DNA of 64,000 nucleotides from JABJGO01 sp963921245 (GTDB taxonomy: Bacteria; Pseudomonadota; Alphaproteobacteria; Rhodospirillales; Casp-alpha2): the NCBI GenBank assembly GCA_963921245.4, contig CAWUEY030000001.1:434001-498000 (forward strand), in the 5' to 3' direction. Below the pieces are notes generated by a model that saw nothing but the letters and a program-made list of their open reading frames with translations, had not been told where the DNA came from and ran no database searches. This document shows, one piece after another, positions 26,144 to 34,105 of this stretch (position 1 is the stretch's first letter; every line of letters starts with the position of its first letter). Both the position numbers and the translations under genes were made by a program.

Positions 26144-26198
26144 TTATACACACAGAGCTATACACACGCAGAATTATGCACACGCGGAATTATGCAAA
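26144..26198 (+). promoter_or_regulatory. Cluster of four DnaA-box-like 9-mers
   Basis: TTATACACA (26144), CTATACACA (26158), TTATGCACA (26174) and TTATGCAAA (26190) lie in the same orientation at spacings of 14, 16 and 16 bp. The first and third match the consensus TTATNCACA exactly. A further TTATGCAAA is at 25633. Such a cluster may bind DnaA, as an origin element, a titration site or a control site for the cell-division operon just downstream. Confidence 0.55.
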
Positions 26199-26275
26199 CT
26201 AAGGCGGCTCCCGCGCACAACGCCCATGATAACGCCAAATCAACGTTATCCGAGGCAGCCTCAATGTTTGCAAAG

Positions 26276-26305
26276 GCCCGGTAAATAAAAGCCCGGTAAA
26301 TAAAA
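26276..26305 (+). repeat. Exact tandem 15-bp repeat, AT-rich
   Basis: GCCCGGTAAATAAAA occurs twice without interruption at 26276-26290 and 26291-26305, ~80 bp after the DnaA-box cluster. A partial third copy (ACTCGGGAAAACAAA) follows. Confidence 0.85.
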
Positions 26306-26368
26306 ACTCGGGAAAACAAAGAGCCTTGAAAATCAGCGGCTTAACGTCCTATTAACCATAGGTTCCCG

Positions 26369-26418
26369 TTGACACCCAATTATTACCATGATATCCCAAT
26401 ATAGCCCAAATAGGCCTG
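26369..26418 (+). promoter_or_regulatory. mraZ promoter and probable MraZ operator
   Basis: TTGACA at 26369-26374 is a good -35 element with a weak -10 (TATCCC) 17 bp on. Overlapping it, CCCA (or one-mismatch ACCA) words start at 26375, 26385, 26395 and 26405, exactly 10 bp apart. On the other strand these are TGGG repeats with 10-bp spacing, the form of MraZ boxes known from E. coli. This suggests autoregulation of the dcw cluster by MraZ. Confidence 0.6.
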
Positions 26419-26510
26419 AATTTCTTCGGGCGGCGGGTTATGGGAAGGATCGTCTCCCCTGCGTTCGACAGGAATGTTCGTTGGTGTTGCGATAATCGAG
26501 GAGTTTAAGG

Positions 26511-26978
26511 ATGGCCCTGGTCATCGGCAGGTATGTCAACAAAATTGATGGGAAGGGTCGTATTTCCGTCCCGAAACCCTTTCGTAGTGCCTTTGCCCGG
26601 CAGGATTTCAACGGTATTTACGCCTATCCCTTGTTTAAGCATCCCGCAATCGAGGTTTGTGACGAGGTGTTTATGACGCGGATAAGCGATAGCCTGGACG
26701 ACTTGGACATGTTCTCTGATGATCAGGACGACCTGGCAACCGTAATCATGAACAATGCCGAGGCCCTTCCTTTTGATCCCGAAGGTCGAGTTGTGTTCTC
26801 CAAACGTCTATTGGACCATGCCGGTATTCAGGCCGAGGCCGTTTTCGTCGGTCGCGGGCGGCGGTTTCAGGTCTGGCACCCGGACTCTTTCGATGCCCAG
26901 GCACAACATGCCTTTGAACGCGCCCGGGCACGCAGCGCCACCTTGCCGCTCCGTTCACAAGGCAGGGGTGAGGAGTAG
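26511..26978 (+). CDS. mraZ: Transcriptional regulator MraZ
   Basis: 155 residues with two AbrB-like SpoVT/MraZ half-domains (about 1-65 and 80-140). The first opens with KIDGKGRISVPKPFRSAF and the second has DPEGRVVFSKRLLDHAGI and FVGRGRRFQVW. The conserved D-x-K-G-R and D-x-x-G-R motifs that contact TGGG repeats are present. MraZ represses the division and cell-wall operon, and a candidate operator lies ~100 bp upstream. GAGGAG lies 8 bp before the ATG. It is the first gene of the cluster, 4 bp before rsmH. Confidence 0.96.
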   Translation: MALVIGRYVNKIDGKGRISVPKPFRSAFARQDFNGIYAYPLFKHPAIEVCDEVFMTRISDSLDDLDMFSDDQDDLATVIMNNAEALPFDPEGRVVFSKRLLDHAGIQAEAVFVGRGRRFQVWHPDSFDAQAQHAFERARARSATLPLRSQGRGEE

Positions 26979-26982
26979 GTTC

Positions 26983-27978
26983 ATGGTGTTGCCGTCTGAC
27001 CGTGTCCCGCACTATTCCGTTATGGTCAATGAGGTTATCCATGTGTTGGCCCCGCGGGATGGCGGGTGCTATCTGGACGCAACGTTCGGGGCCGGGGGAT
27101 ATTCCAGAGCACTCTTGCAAGCGGCAGAGTGCACGGTTTGGGCGATTGATCGTGATCCCGTCGCAAAGAAGTACGGCGCGCTTCTGTCCCATGAATTCCC
27201 GAACCGAATAACTCTTTTGTCCGGCCAGTTCAGTGAAATGGTTGACCTGCTTGCGGCGGTTGGTGTGTCCGCCGTCGACGGCATTGCCATTGATCTCGGT
27301 GTTTCATCCATGCAGCTAGATGATCCGGCCCGGGGTTTTTCATTTCGCCATGACGGGCCATTGGATATGCGAATGGGGCAGGCAGGTGTAACCGCCGCGG
27401 ATGTCGTCAATACCATGGCCGAAAAAGAACTTGCCGACATTATCTACACCTATGGTGAGGAGAGGGCATCACGCAAGATAGCGAAAGCGATTGTTGACCT
27501 GCGACAGCGAACACCCATAACGCGAACGCAGGAACTGGCCGAACTTGTGCGTTCCATTGTCAGAAAATCCAAAGATGGTATCGACCCCGCGACGCGAACG
27601 TTCCAGGCGCTGCGTATCCATGTCAATGACGAGTTGGGAGAAGTGGAGCGCGGGCTGCGAGCAGCAGAAGCCGTGCTTGCACCGGGGGGCCGCCTCGCGG
27701 TCGTTACCTTTCATTCCCTTGAGGATCGATTGCTCAAAAGGTTCCTGCGCGAACGGAGCGGAAATCTGCCGGGCGGTTCGCGTCATTTGCCGTTTGCTGA
27801 TGATATGAAGACCGCTAGGCCAACTTTTGACATTCACAAAAAAAGCGGGCTGGCGCCCGGTGACGAGGAGATCCGGGAAAACCCGCGGTCTCGATCGGCA
27901 CGCATGCGCTGGGCAGAAAGAACAGCGGCCGCGCCCTGGATAGAAAACGACCGCGTGGCGGCAGGAGGATCAGAATGA
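26983..27978 (+). CDS. rsmH: 16S rRNA (cytosine1402-N4)-methyltransferase
   Basis: 331 residues from ATG 26983, which starts the family-like PHYSVMVNEVIHVLAP; AGGAGTAGG precedes it. The open frame upstream lies inside mraZ. The enzyme N4-methylates C1402 in the ribosomal decoding centre with S-adenosylmethionine. Motifs are DATFGAGGYSRALL (SAM loop), AIDRDPVAKK, GIAIDLGVSSMQLDDPARGFSF and ATRTFQALRIHVNDEL, then FHSLEDRLLKRF near the end. Its last four bases overlap the ftsL start (ATGA). Confidence 0.97.
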   Translation: MVLPSDRVPHYSVMVNEVIHVLAPRDGGCYLDATFGAGGYSRALLQAAECTVWAIDRDPVAKKYGALLSHEFPNRITLLSGQFSEMVDLLAAVGVSAVDGIAIDLGVSSMQLDDPARGFSFRHDGPLDMRMGQAGVTAADVVNTMAEKELADIIYTYGEERASRKIAKAIVDLRQRTPITRTQELAELVRSIVRKSKDGIDPATRTFQALRIHVNDELGEVERGLRAAEAVLAPGGRLAVVTFHSLEDRLLKRFLRERSGNLPGGSRHLPFADDMKTARPTFDIHKKSGLAPGDEEIRENPRSRSARMRWAERTAAAPWIENDRVAAGGSE

Positions 27979-28346
27979 TCAAGAGTGCAACATTTTTTGG
28001 ATTTTTGTTGGGCGGTTTCCTGACAGTATTTGTATTTGTCGTGAAGTACGAGGTTCAGGATCTGGAAGCCGAGTTTAACCAACTTAACCGGAACATCGTG
28101 CAGGAGCGGCAATCCATCCACGTTCTGATGGCGGAATGGAGTCATTTGAACGAGCCCGCTCGTTTACGTGAACTTGCCCGCGAGTATCTCAATCTGGGCT
28201 CGGTTCGGGCGCACCAGATGGGCGGTTTGAACAATATTCCCCGGCGCCCGGAAGCCGGCGATGAGCCGGTGCCAACAGAAACGGACAGGATGGCCCTGAT
28301 CCAGGCGGCTATTCAGGAAATGAGTGGAGCGGAGCCGCGCCAATGA
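27975..28346 (+). CDS. ftsL: Cell division protein FtsL
   Basis: 123 residues. A short cytoplasmic start, one membrane helix (about 5-24, FFGFLLGGFLTVFVFVVKY), then a periplasmic leucine-rich coiled coil (LEAEFNQLNRNIVQERQS). This is the standard FtsL shape that pairs with FtsB and FtsQ and activates FtsWI. The REYLNLG motif seen in alphaproteobacterial FtsL proteins is present. Sequence identity in this family is low, so position between rsmH and ftsI is part of the argument. It overlaps both neighbours by 4 bp. Confidence 0.9.
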   Translation: MIKSATFFGFLLGGFLTVFVFVVKYEVQDLEAEFNQLNRNIVQERQSIHVLMAEWSHLNEPARLRELAREYLNLGSVRAHQMGGLNNIPRRPEAGDEPVPTETDRMALIQAAIQEMSGAEPRQ

Positions 28347-30070
28347 GTGTTGAAGGCTATTCAGAGCAACCCGGATTGCCGCCCAGCACAGCCAAATTTA
28401 AGGTTGAGGGTATCCGTAAGCAGGCTCTCGGGATGGGTCGGTCACGGCTGTTGGTGATCGGCACGGTCATCATGATGGTGTTTGCCGCAATTTCCTTCCG
28501 TCTCGTTGATCTGATGGTTCTGGGGGGTGCACAGGAACCGGCAATAGCTGGTGGCCAGTATTCGACGAAACCACCGACCGTTCGCGCAGACATTGTTGAT
28601 CGCAACGGCATGCTCATCGCGACGAGTCTGCCGACGGCATCTCTGTATGCCGATCCGGCAAAAGTACTGAATGCGGATGAAGCCGCGGCGAGGCTCTCGG
28701 CTGTTTTTCAGGATATGGACCGTGGCGTTGTGTTGCAAAAACTAACGACCAACCGGCGGTTCGTATGGTTGCGCCGCAATCTGACACCGGATCAGCATTT
28801 TCTGGTGAACAGTCTCGGAATTCCGGGCCTGGGATTTCAGCGAGAGGAGCGCCGTGTCTATCCGCACGGGGCACTTTTTGCGCATGCTGTGGGGCTGACA
28901 GATCGCGACGGGCGGGGCATTGCCGGTGTTGAGCGATATTTTGACGGTGTTCTGGATGGTGGGCAAAATCCGGTGCGATTGTCCCTTGATTCAAGAGTGC
29001 AATCCATCGTTCGCAATGAGCTGATCAAGACCATGGAAGAATTCAGGGCCATTGGTGCGGCCGGTGTTGTCATGGATGTGAACTCTGGTGAGATACTCTC
29101 CATGGTTTCCTTACCCGATTTTGATCCGAATATTCCGAGTAGCGCCGCGGGTGACGCAATTTTCAACCGCGTTACAAAAGGCGTCTACGAAATGGGCTCT
29201 ACCTTCAAGTTATTCACGGCGGCCATGGCGCTAGACGCGGGAACCGTCGATATGGGGGATGGATACGATGCGTCCGAGCCCATTCGCGTGGCCCGCTTTA
29301 CGATATCGGACTACCGCCCCGAAAAAAGGTGGCTGTCCGTCCCTGAAATATTGATTCATTCCTCCAATATCGGGTCGGCAAAAATGGCCGTTGACCTCGG
29401 CACGGAACGCCAGCGCGGGTATCTCCGCAATCTTGGTATGCTGAGTCCGTCCAATATTGAACTACCGGAAATAGGAAGGCCTCTGAAACCTTCCCATTGG
29501 CAGGAAATCAATACGATGACGATTTCGTTCGGGCACGGTATTGCCGTGAGCCCCGTACAGTTGAGCGAAGGTGTTTCTGCGTTGGTCAATGGCGGAATCC
29601 GTCACCCGGCGACGTTGTTGATGCGCGATGTCAACGATGCAATCCCCGGTGAGCGCGTGTTTTCAACGCTTACATCGTTGCAACTTCGCGGCCTGATGCG
29701 CATGGTCGTGATGAACGGTACGGGCCGCAAAGCGGAAGCACAGGGTTACATGGTTGGTGGGAAAACAGGGACTGCCGACAAACAGGGTGGCGGCAGGTAT
29801 CACCGTGATCGAAGGATTGCTTCTTTCGTGGGGGCTTTTCCCATCAATGACCCCCGTTACGTGGTTCTTGTGGTTGTGGACGAGCCGATGGGCAACGCAA
29901 GCACTTTGGATTATGCCACAGGCGGCTGGGTTGCGGCCCCTGCTGTCGGGCGAATAGTCGCCAGTATGGGCCCCTTGCTGGGCGTGCCCACAATGGAGAT
30001 GGCCGCTCTGGATGACACAACACCGGAAGGTTTTATCCGGGCCTGGGAAAAGGCGTTTGAAACTCGTTGA
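28343..30070 (+). CDS. ftsI: Septal peptidoglycan transpeptidase FtsI (PBP3)
   Basis: 575 residues. One N-terminal membrane helix (about 36-58), a PBP dimerisation (pedestal) domain, and the transpeptidase domain from ~225. The catalytic serine is Ser286 in GSTFK, with Lys289. The second motif is Ser340-x-Asn342 (HSSNIG), and the third is KTGTAD starting at Lys474. It cross-links septal peptidoglycan with FtsW. The gene overlaps ftsL by 4 bp, and its own 3' end overlaps the likely TTG start of murE by 14 bp. Confidence 0.97.
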   Translation: MSVEGYSEQPGLPPSTAKFKVEGIRKQALGMGRSRLLVIGTVIMMVFAAISFRLVDLMVLGGAQEPAIAGGQYSTKPPTVRADIVDRNGMLIATSLPTASLYADPAKVLNADEAAARLSAVFQDMDRGVVLQKLTTNRRFVWLRRNLTPDQHFLVNSLGIPGLGFQREERRVYPHGALFAHAVGLTDRDGRGIAGVERYFDGVLDGGQNPVRLSLDSRVQSIVRNELIKTMEEFRAIGAAGVVMDVNSGEILSMVSLPDFDPNIPSSAAGDAIFNRVTKGVYEMGSTFKLFTAAMALDAGTVDMGDGYDASEPIRVARFTISDYRPEKRWLSVPEILIHSSNIGSAKMAVDLGTERQRGYLRNLGMLSPSNIELPEIGRPLKPSHWQEINTMTISFGHGIAVSPVQLSEGVSALVNGGIRHPATLLMRDVNDAIPGERVFSTLTSLQLRGLMRMVVMNGTGRKAEAQGYMVGGKTGTADKQGGGRYHRDRRIASFVGAFPINDPRYVVLVVVDEPMGNASTLDYATGGWVAAPAVGRIVASMGPLLGVPTMEMAALDDTTPEGFIRAWEKAFETR

Positions 30071-31538
30071 TATGATTGATGGTCTGGCACTCACAGTGAA
30101 CGGCGCGAAGCCTGATGGCGAGTTGCCAATCACCGGCATCAGTTGTGACTCTCGGGCAGTCAAGCCGGGTTTTTTGTTTGCGGCGCTGCCGGGATCGACC
30201 GTCAACGGCGTCGATTTTGTGCCCCAGGCCCTGGCCAATGGCGCAAGCGTCGTGCTGGTCCCTCGTGAGCAGGCAGATACCGTCGATGTGAATGATCGAA
30301 GCATTCTGGTGGCCGATAATCCGAGGCAGGTTTTCGCGCAACTGGCCGCCCGCCTGGCCGATAGCCAGCCCGCAACGATTGCTGCTGTTACCGGTACGAA
30401 CGGAAAAACATCTGTCGTTTCTTTCCTGAAACAGTTCTGGAACGCGACGGGTTTGAATGCAGCCGGTATCGGAACGCTGGGCTGTGAGATCAGCGGACCG
30501 GATGGCTATGAACATTTTTCAGGTTCGCTGACAACGCCGGATCCGGTCGCGCTTCATAATATGTTACGCGATGTTGCGGGCCGCGGCATTGATCACCTTG
30601 CGCTGGAAGCCTCAAGCCACGGTCTGGATCAGTACAGATTGGATGGAGTCCGTGTTTCCATCGCGGCGTTTACCAATCTTTCCCATGATCACCTGGATTA
30701 CCATGGGGATGAACGATCCTATTTCCTCGCGAAAAAACGTCTTTTCGACAGCTTGTTGAGCGATAAGGGGACCGCCGTAATCAACGCCGATATTCCAGAG
30801 CGAGACGAACTGGTTTCGGCCGCCAAAGCCCGCGGGATCAAGGTCCTTGACTATGGTCGGCATGCCGATTTTGTGCGTCTGGTCGATCAGCAGCCCGCCG
30901 CCGATGGACAGCGCGTGAAGATAATTTTTGCGGGCCGGGGGATCGATCTGAGGTTGCCCTTGATCGGTGCCTTCCAGGCGTCCAACGTTTTGTGCGCCTT
31001 TGCAATGGCAATCGCCACAGGCTGTGATCCGGACACCATGGCCCGGGCCATACCAACTTTCCAGGGAGTCCGTGGGCGATTGGAACATGCCGGCACAACG
31101 GATGGCGGTGCGCAAATCTACGTTGACTATGCCCATACACCGGATGCCCTGGCCAAAGCCCTTGCTGCGGTGAGGCCTCATACACGGGGCAAGGTGCATG
31201 TGGTGTTCGGCTGTGGCGGCGACCGCGACAAGGCGAAACGAAAGCCAATGGGCGAAGCGGCGTGCCGGTACGCCGATGTCGTTACACTCACCGACGACAA
31301 TCCGAGAACAGAAGACCCGGAGGCTATTCGCGAGCAGGCCCTATTGGGTTGCCCCGGTGCCCTGAATATAGGCGACCGCCGAGCGGCAATCTCCAATGCC
31401 ATCGATCAGCTTTCTCATGGTGATATTCTTGTTGTGGCGGGCAAGGGCCATGAGCAGGGACAATTGGTCGGCGAACAGTCATTGCCTTTCGATGACGTGT
31501 CCGTGGTTCGGGAGGTTCTTTCCGGGGAGGTGGCATGA
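30057..31538 (+). CDS. murE: UDP-MurNAc-L-Ala-D-Glu:meso-diaminopimelate ligase
   Basis: 493 residues if translation starts at TTG 30057. This start has GGGAAAAGG just before it and gives the family-like LKLVDMIDG; ATG 30072 is possible but lacks a ribosome site. It adds meso-diaminopimelate to the muropeptide. The P-loop AVTGTNGKTSVVSFLKQ, the GTL and TTPDPV region, LEASSHGLDQ and the Dap-selecting DNPRTEDPEAI (DNPR) are all seen, so the third residue should be Dap rather than lysine. Its stop overlaps murF by 4 bp. Confidence 0.97.
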   Translation: MKLVDMIDGLALTVNGAKPDGELPITGISCDSRAVKPGFLFAALPGSTVNGVDFVPQALANGASVVLVPREQADTVDVNDRSILVADNPRQVFAQLAARLADSQPATIAAVTGTNGKTSVVSFLKQFWNATGLNAAGIGTLGCEISGPDGYEHFSGSLTTPDPVALHNMLRDVAGRGIDHLALEASSHGLDQYRLDGVRVSIAAFTNLSHDHLDYHGDERSYFLAKKRLFDSLLSDKGTAVINADIPERDELVSAAKARGIKVLDYGRHADFVRLVDQQPAADGQRVKIIFAGRGIDLRLPLIGAFQASNVLCAFAMAIATGCDPDTMARAIPTFQGVRGRLEHAGTTDGGAQIYVDYAHTPDALAKALAAVRPHTRGKVHVVFGCGGDRDKAKRKPMGEAACRYADVVTLTDDNPRTEDPEAIREQALLGCPGALNIGDRRAAISNAIDQLSHGDILVVAGKGHEQGQLVGEQSLPFDDVSVVREVLSGEVA

Positions 31539-32986
31539 ACGATCCCCATCCCCATCCTCATCCTTTATGGACATCGGCTGAGGCTACCGCCGCAACAAAT
31601 GGAACATGCAGCGGTAATTGGACGGCGCGCGGGGTTTCAATTGACACCCGGTCAATCAAGCAAGGTGAATTATTCGTTGCCTTGAAAGGGCCTAATTTTG
31701 ACGGACATGCGTTTGTTCAAACGGCCCTGGATGCGGGGGCGGCAGCTGTGATTGTTTCGTCGGAAGATCAAAAGCCTGATGAGGATCAGGGTAAGCTGCT
31801 TTATGTCAAAGACACCATGGTGGCGCTGGAAAGCCTGGCGAAATCTTCGCGGGACAGGATGTCAGGCAATATCATAGCGGTTACCGGCAGTGTCGGAAAA
31901 ACAAGCACCAAGGAAATGTTGAAACTCGTGCTTTCCGAGCAGGGCCGTGTCACGGCCAGTTTTGGTAACCTGAACAATCATTGGGGATTACCGCTTAGTC
32001 TGAGCCGTATGCCAAGGGATACGGCGTTCGGTGTTTTCGAAATGGGCATGAACCATGCCGGTGAGATTGAACCCTTGAGCCGGCTGGCGCGTCCGCATGT
32101 TGCGCTTATCACGACCATCGAAGCCGTCCATACCGCGCACTTTAACTCGGTCGATGAAATCGCCGCCGCAAAAGCCGAAATATTTGCCGGTGTCGTTCCG
32201 GGCGGCGCAGCGGTTCTTAACAGGGATAACCCCTACTTTGAGCATCTGTCACGGTGCGCCGAAGATCGCGATCTTGAGATTTTCGGTTTTGGATATCACC
32301 CTGATGCATTTGCGCACCTGAAACGCGTAAATCTCCATGAAGAAAGTTCGCAGGTTGTCCTTCAATTAGACGGTCAATCAATTGAGTACACCATCGGCGC
32401 ACCGGGTGACCATCTGGTTTGCAACAGTGCCGGAGTTCTGGCGGCGGTACACCTGTCAGGCGGGGATGTTGCCCAAGCGGCGGGTTGTCTGGAGGCGTTT
32501 CGCTCATTGACGGGCAGAGGTGGGCGGTCATTCCTGAAGGTCAACGGGCATCATATCACATTGCTGGACGAAAGTTACAATGCAAGCCCGCCATCAATGC
32601 GCGCCGCGTTTGATGTCGCGGCACGAATACAGCCATCTGAAAACGGCCGACGCATTGCTGTTTTGGGTGACATGCTTGAACTGGGTGATCTGGCACCCAC
32701 TGCACACGCCTCGCTCGTGGGACCCTTGAAAGATTGCGGATTTGATCTGGTGTTTACGTGTGGTTCGGACATGCAGGTGCTGTGGGATACGTTGCCGGAG
32801 GGGATGCGCGGTGGTCATTCCATAAGCCCGGAGAAACTTGCTCTGGTTGTCTCCAGCGCCCTTGAAAACGGTGATGTGGTGGTGATCAAGGGCTCACTCG
32901 GCAGCCGTGTCGGCACCATCGTTGAGGTTTTTCAGGCTCTGGATCAGGCCCAACCCCACTCGGTTGATCAGGTCGTCGGGGCATAG
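31535..32986 (+). CDS. murF: UDP-MurNAc-tripeptide:D-alanyl-D-alanine ligase
   Basis: 483 residues. It joins D-Ala-D-Ala to the UDP-MurNAc tripeptide, the last cytoplasmic peptide step. The Mur ligase domains appear in order: an N-terminal domain with GVSIDTRSIKQGELFVALKG, a central ATP domain with AVTGSVGKTSTKEML, NLNNHWGLPLSL and EMGMNHAGEI, and a C-terminal domain with LDESYNASPPSMRAA and VLGDMLELG. The N-terminus has a His/Pro-rich run (NDPHPHPHPLW), an oddity that may be just a lead. It overlaps murE by 4 bp and is 15 bp before mraY. Confidence 0.97.
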   Translation: MNDPHPHPHPLWTSAEATAATNGTCSGNWTARGVSIDTRSIKQGELFVALKGPNFDGHAFVQTALDAGAAAVIVSSEDQKPDEDQGKLLYVKDTMVALESLAKSSRDRMSGNIIAVTGSVGKTSTKEMLKLVLSEQGRVTASFGNLNNHWGLPLSLSRMPRDTAFGVFEMGMNHAGEIEPLSRLARPHVALITTIEAVHTAHFNSVDEIAAAKAEIFAGVVPGGAAVLNRDNPYFEHLSRCAEDRDLEIFGFGYHPDAFAHLKRVNLHEESSQVVLQLDGQSIEYTIGAPGDHLVCNSAGVLAAVHLSGGDVAQAAGCLEAFRSLTGRGGRSFLKVNGHHITLLDESYNASPPSMRAAFDVAARIQPSENGRRIAVLGDMLELGDLAPTAHASLVGPLKDCGFDLVFTCGSDMQVLWDTLPEGMRGGHSISPEKLALVVSSALENGDVVVIKGSLGSRVGTIVEVFQALDQAQPHSVDQVVGA

Positions 32987-33001
32987 GGAAGGAAATAGAT
33001 C

Positions 33002-34090
33002 ATGCTGCAGGCCATACTCGTTCCTCTTGCCGATCAATTCTCTGCGTTAAACGTTTTTCGCTACATAACGTTCCGGACCGGTGGCGCCGTCATGACGGCA
33101 CTTCTCCTGAGTTTCCTGTTTGGACCTGTCATCATCAGAATGTTGAAAACCCGTCAATCCGGCGGGCAACCGATCCGTGAAGATGGTCCGGGAAATCATC
33201 TGTTGACCAAAAAGGGCACGCCGACGATGGGGGGTGTCCTTATACTTCTGGCGCTGACCTGCGCAACGCTCCTCTGGACGGACCTTTCCAATGTGTTTGT
33301 CTGGGGTGCGCTTAGTGTGACGATCGGCTATGGCCTGATCGGTTTCATGGACGACTACCTTAAGGTTAGTCAGCGCAATAGCCGAGGGTTGTCTGGAAAG
33401 CTGAAACTGGTTTTGCAATTGGCGATCGCGGGTGTGGCGGCATTGTGGATACTGTCTCACCTGCCGGAGGGAATGAGTACGACGCTGGCGATCCCGTTTT
33501 TCAAAAGCACGCTGTTGGAGCTGGGGTGGATATTCGTTCTTTTTGCAACCTTTGTCATGGTAGGCGCATCAAACTCCGTCAATTTAACCGATGGTTTGGA
33601 CGGTCTGGCAATCGTGCCGGTGATGATTGCCGCCGGTGTATTTCTGTTGATCGCGTATCTGGTTGGAAACTCGATTTTTTCCAATTACCTGCAAATTCAC
33701 TATGTGCCCGGGGCCGGTGAGTTGGCGGTTTTCTGTGGCGCTCTGGTGGGCAGCGGTCTTGGCTTCCTCTGGTTCAACGCACCCCCGGCCAGGGTGTTTA
33801 TGGGCGACACGGGGTCTCTGGCTCTCGGCGGTGCACTTGGTGCGGTCAGCGTGATCACCAAACATGAACTGGTTCTGGCGATTGTTGGCGGCTTGTTTGT
33901 TCTGGAAACCGTATCGGTCATTGTCCAGGTGGTTTCATTCAAACTGACCGGGAAACGTGTCTTTAGAATGGCGCCTTTGCATCACCACTTTGAGCAAAAG
34001 GGGTGGGCTGAAAGCACCATCGTTATCCGCTTCTGGATTATTGCATCCATTCTCGCCCTTGCCGGTTTGGCAACATTGAAACTGCGATAG
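33002..34090 (+). CDS. mraY: Phospho-N-acetylmuramoyl-pentapeptide-transferase
   Basis: 362 residues, ~10 membrane helices. It transfers phospho-MurNAc-pentapeptide to undecaprenyl phosphate, making lipid I at the inner face of the membrane. Catalytic motifs are intact: the first Asp pair in GFMDDYLKV, then SVNLTDGLDGLAI, with the third Asp in FMGDTGSLALGG and the HHHFE motif (APLHHHFEQKGW) near the C-terminus. GGAAGGAAA precedes the ATG. It sits between murF and murD in the normal dcw order. Confidence 0.98.
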   Translation: MLQAILVPLADQFSALNVFRYITFRTGGAVMTALLLSFLFGPVIIRMLKTRQSGGQPIREDGPGNHLLTKKGTPTMGGVLILLALTCATLLWTDLSNVFVWGALSVTIGYGLIGFMDDYLKVSQRNSRGLSGKLKLVLQLAIAGVAALWILSHLPEGMSTTLAIPFFKSTLLELGWIFVLFATFVMVGASNSVNLTDGLDGLAIVPVMIAAGVFLLIAYLVGNSIFSNYLQIHYVPGAGELAVFCGALVGSGLGFLWFNAPPARVFMGDTGSLALGGALGAVSVITKHELVLAIVGGLFVLETVSVIVQVVSFKLTGKRVFRMAPLHHHFEQKGWAESTIVIRFWIIASILALAGLATLKLR

Positions 34091-34105
34091 GAAACCTGTC
34101 CGTCC

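Noticed and set aside
26100..26330. Claim that this is the chromosomal replication origin
   Set aside because: DnaA-box-like words alone are not enough; the usual alphaproteobacterial origin neighbours (hemE, parAB, dnaA) are absent, so only a DnaA-box cluster is reported.
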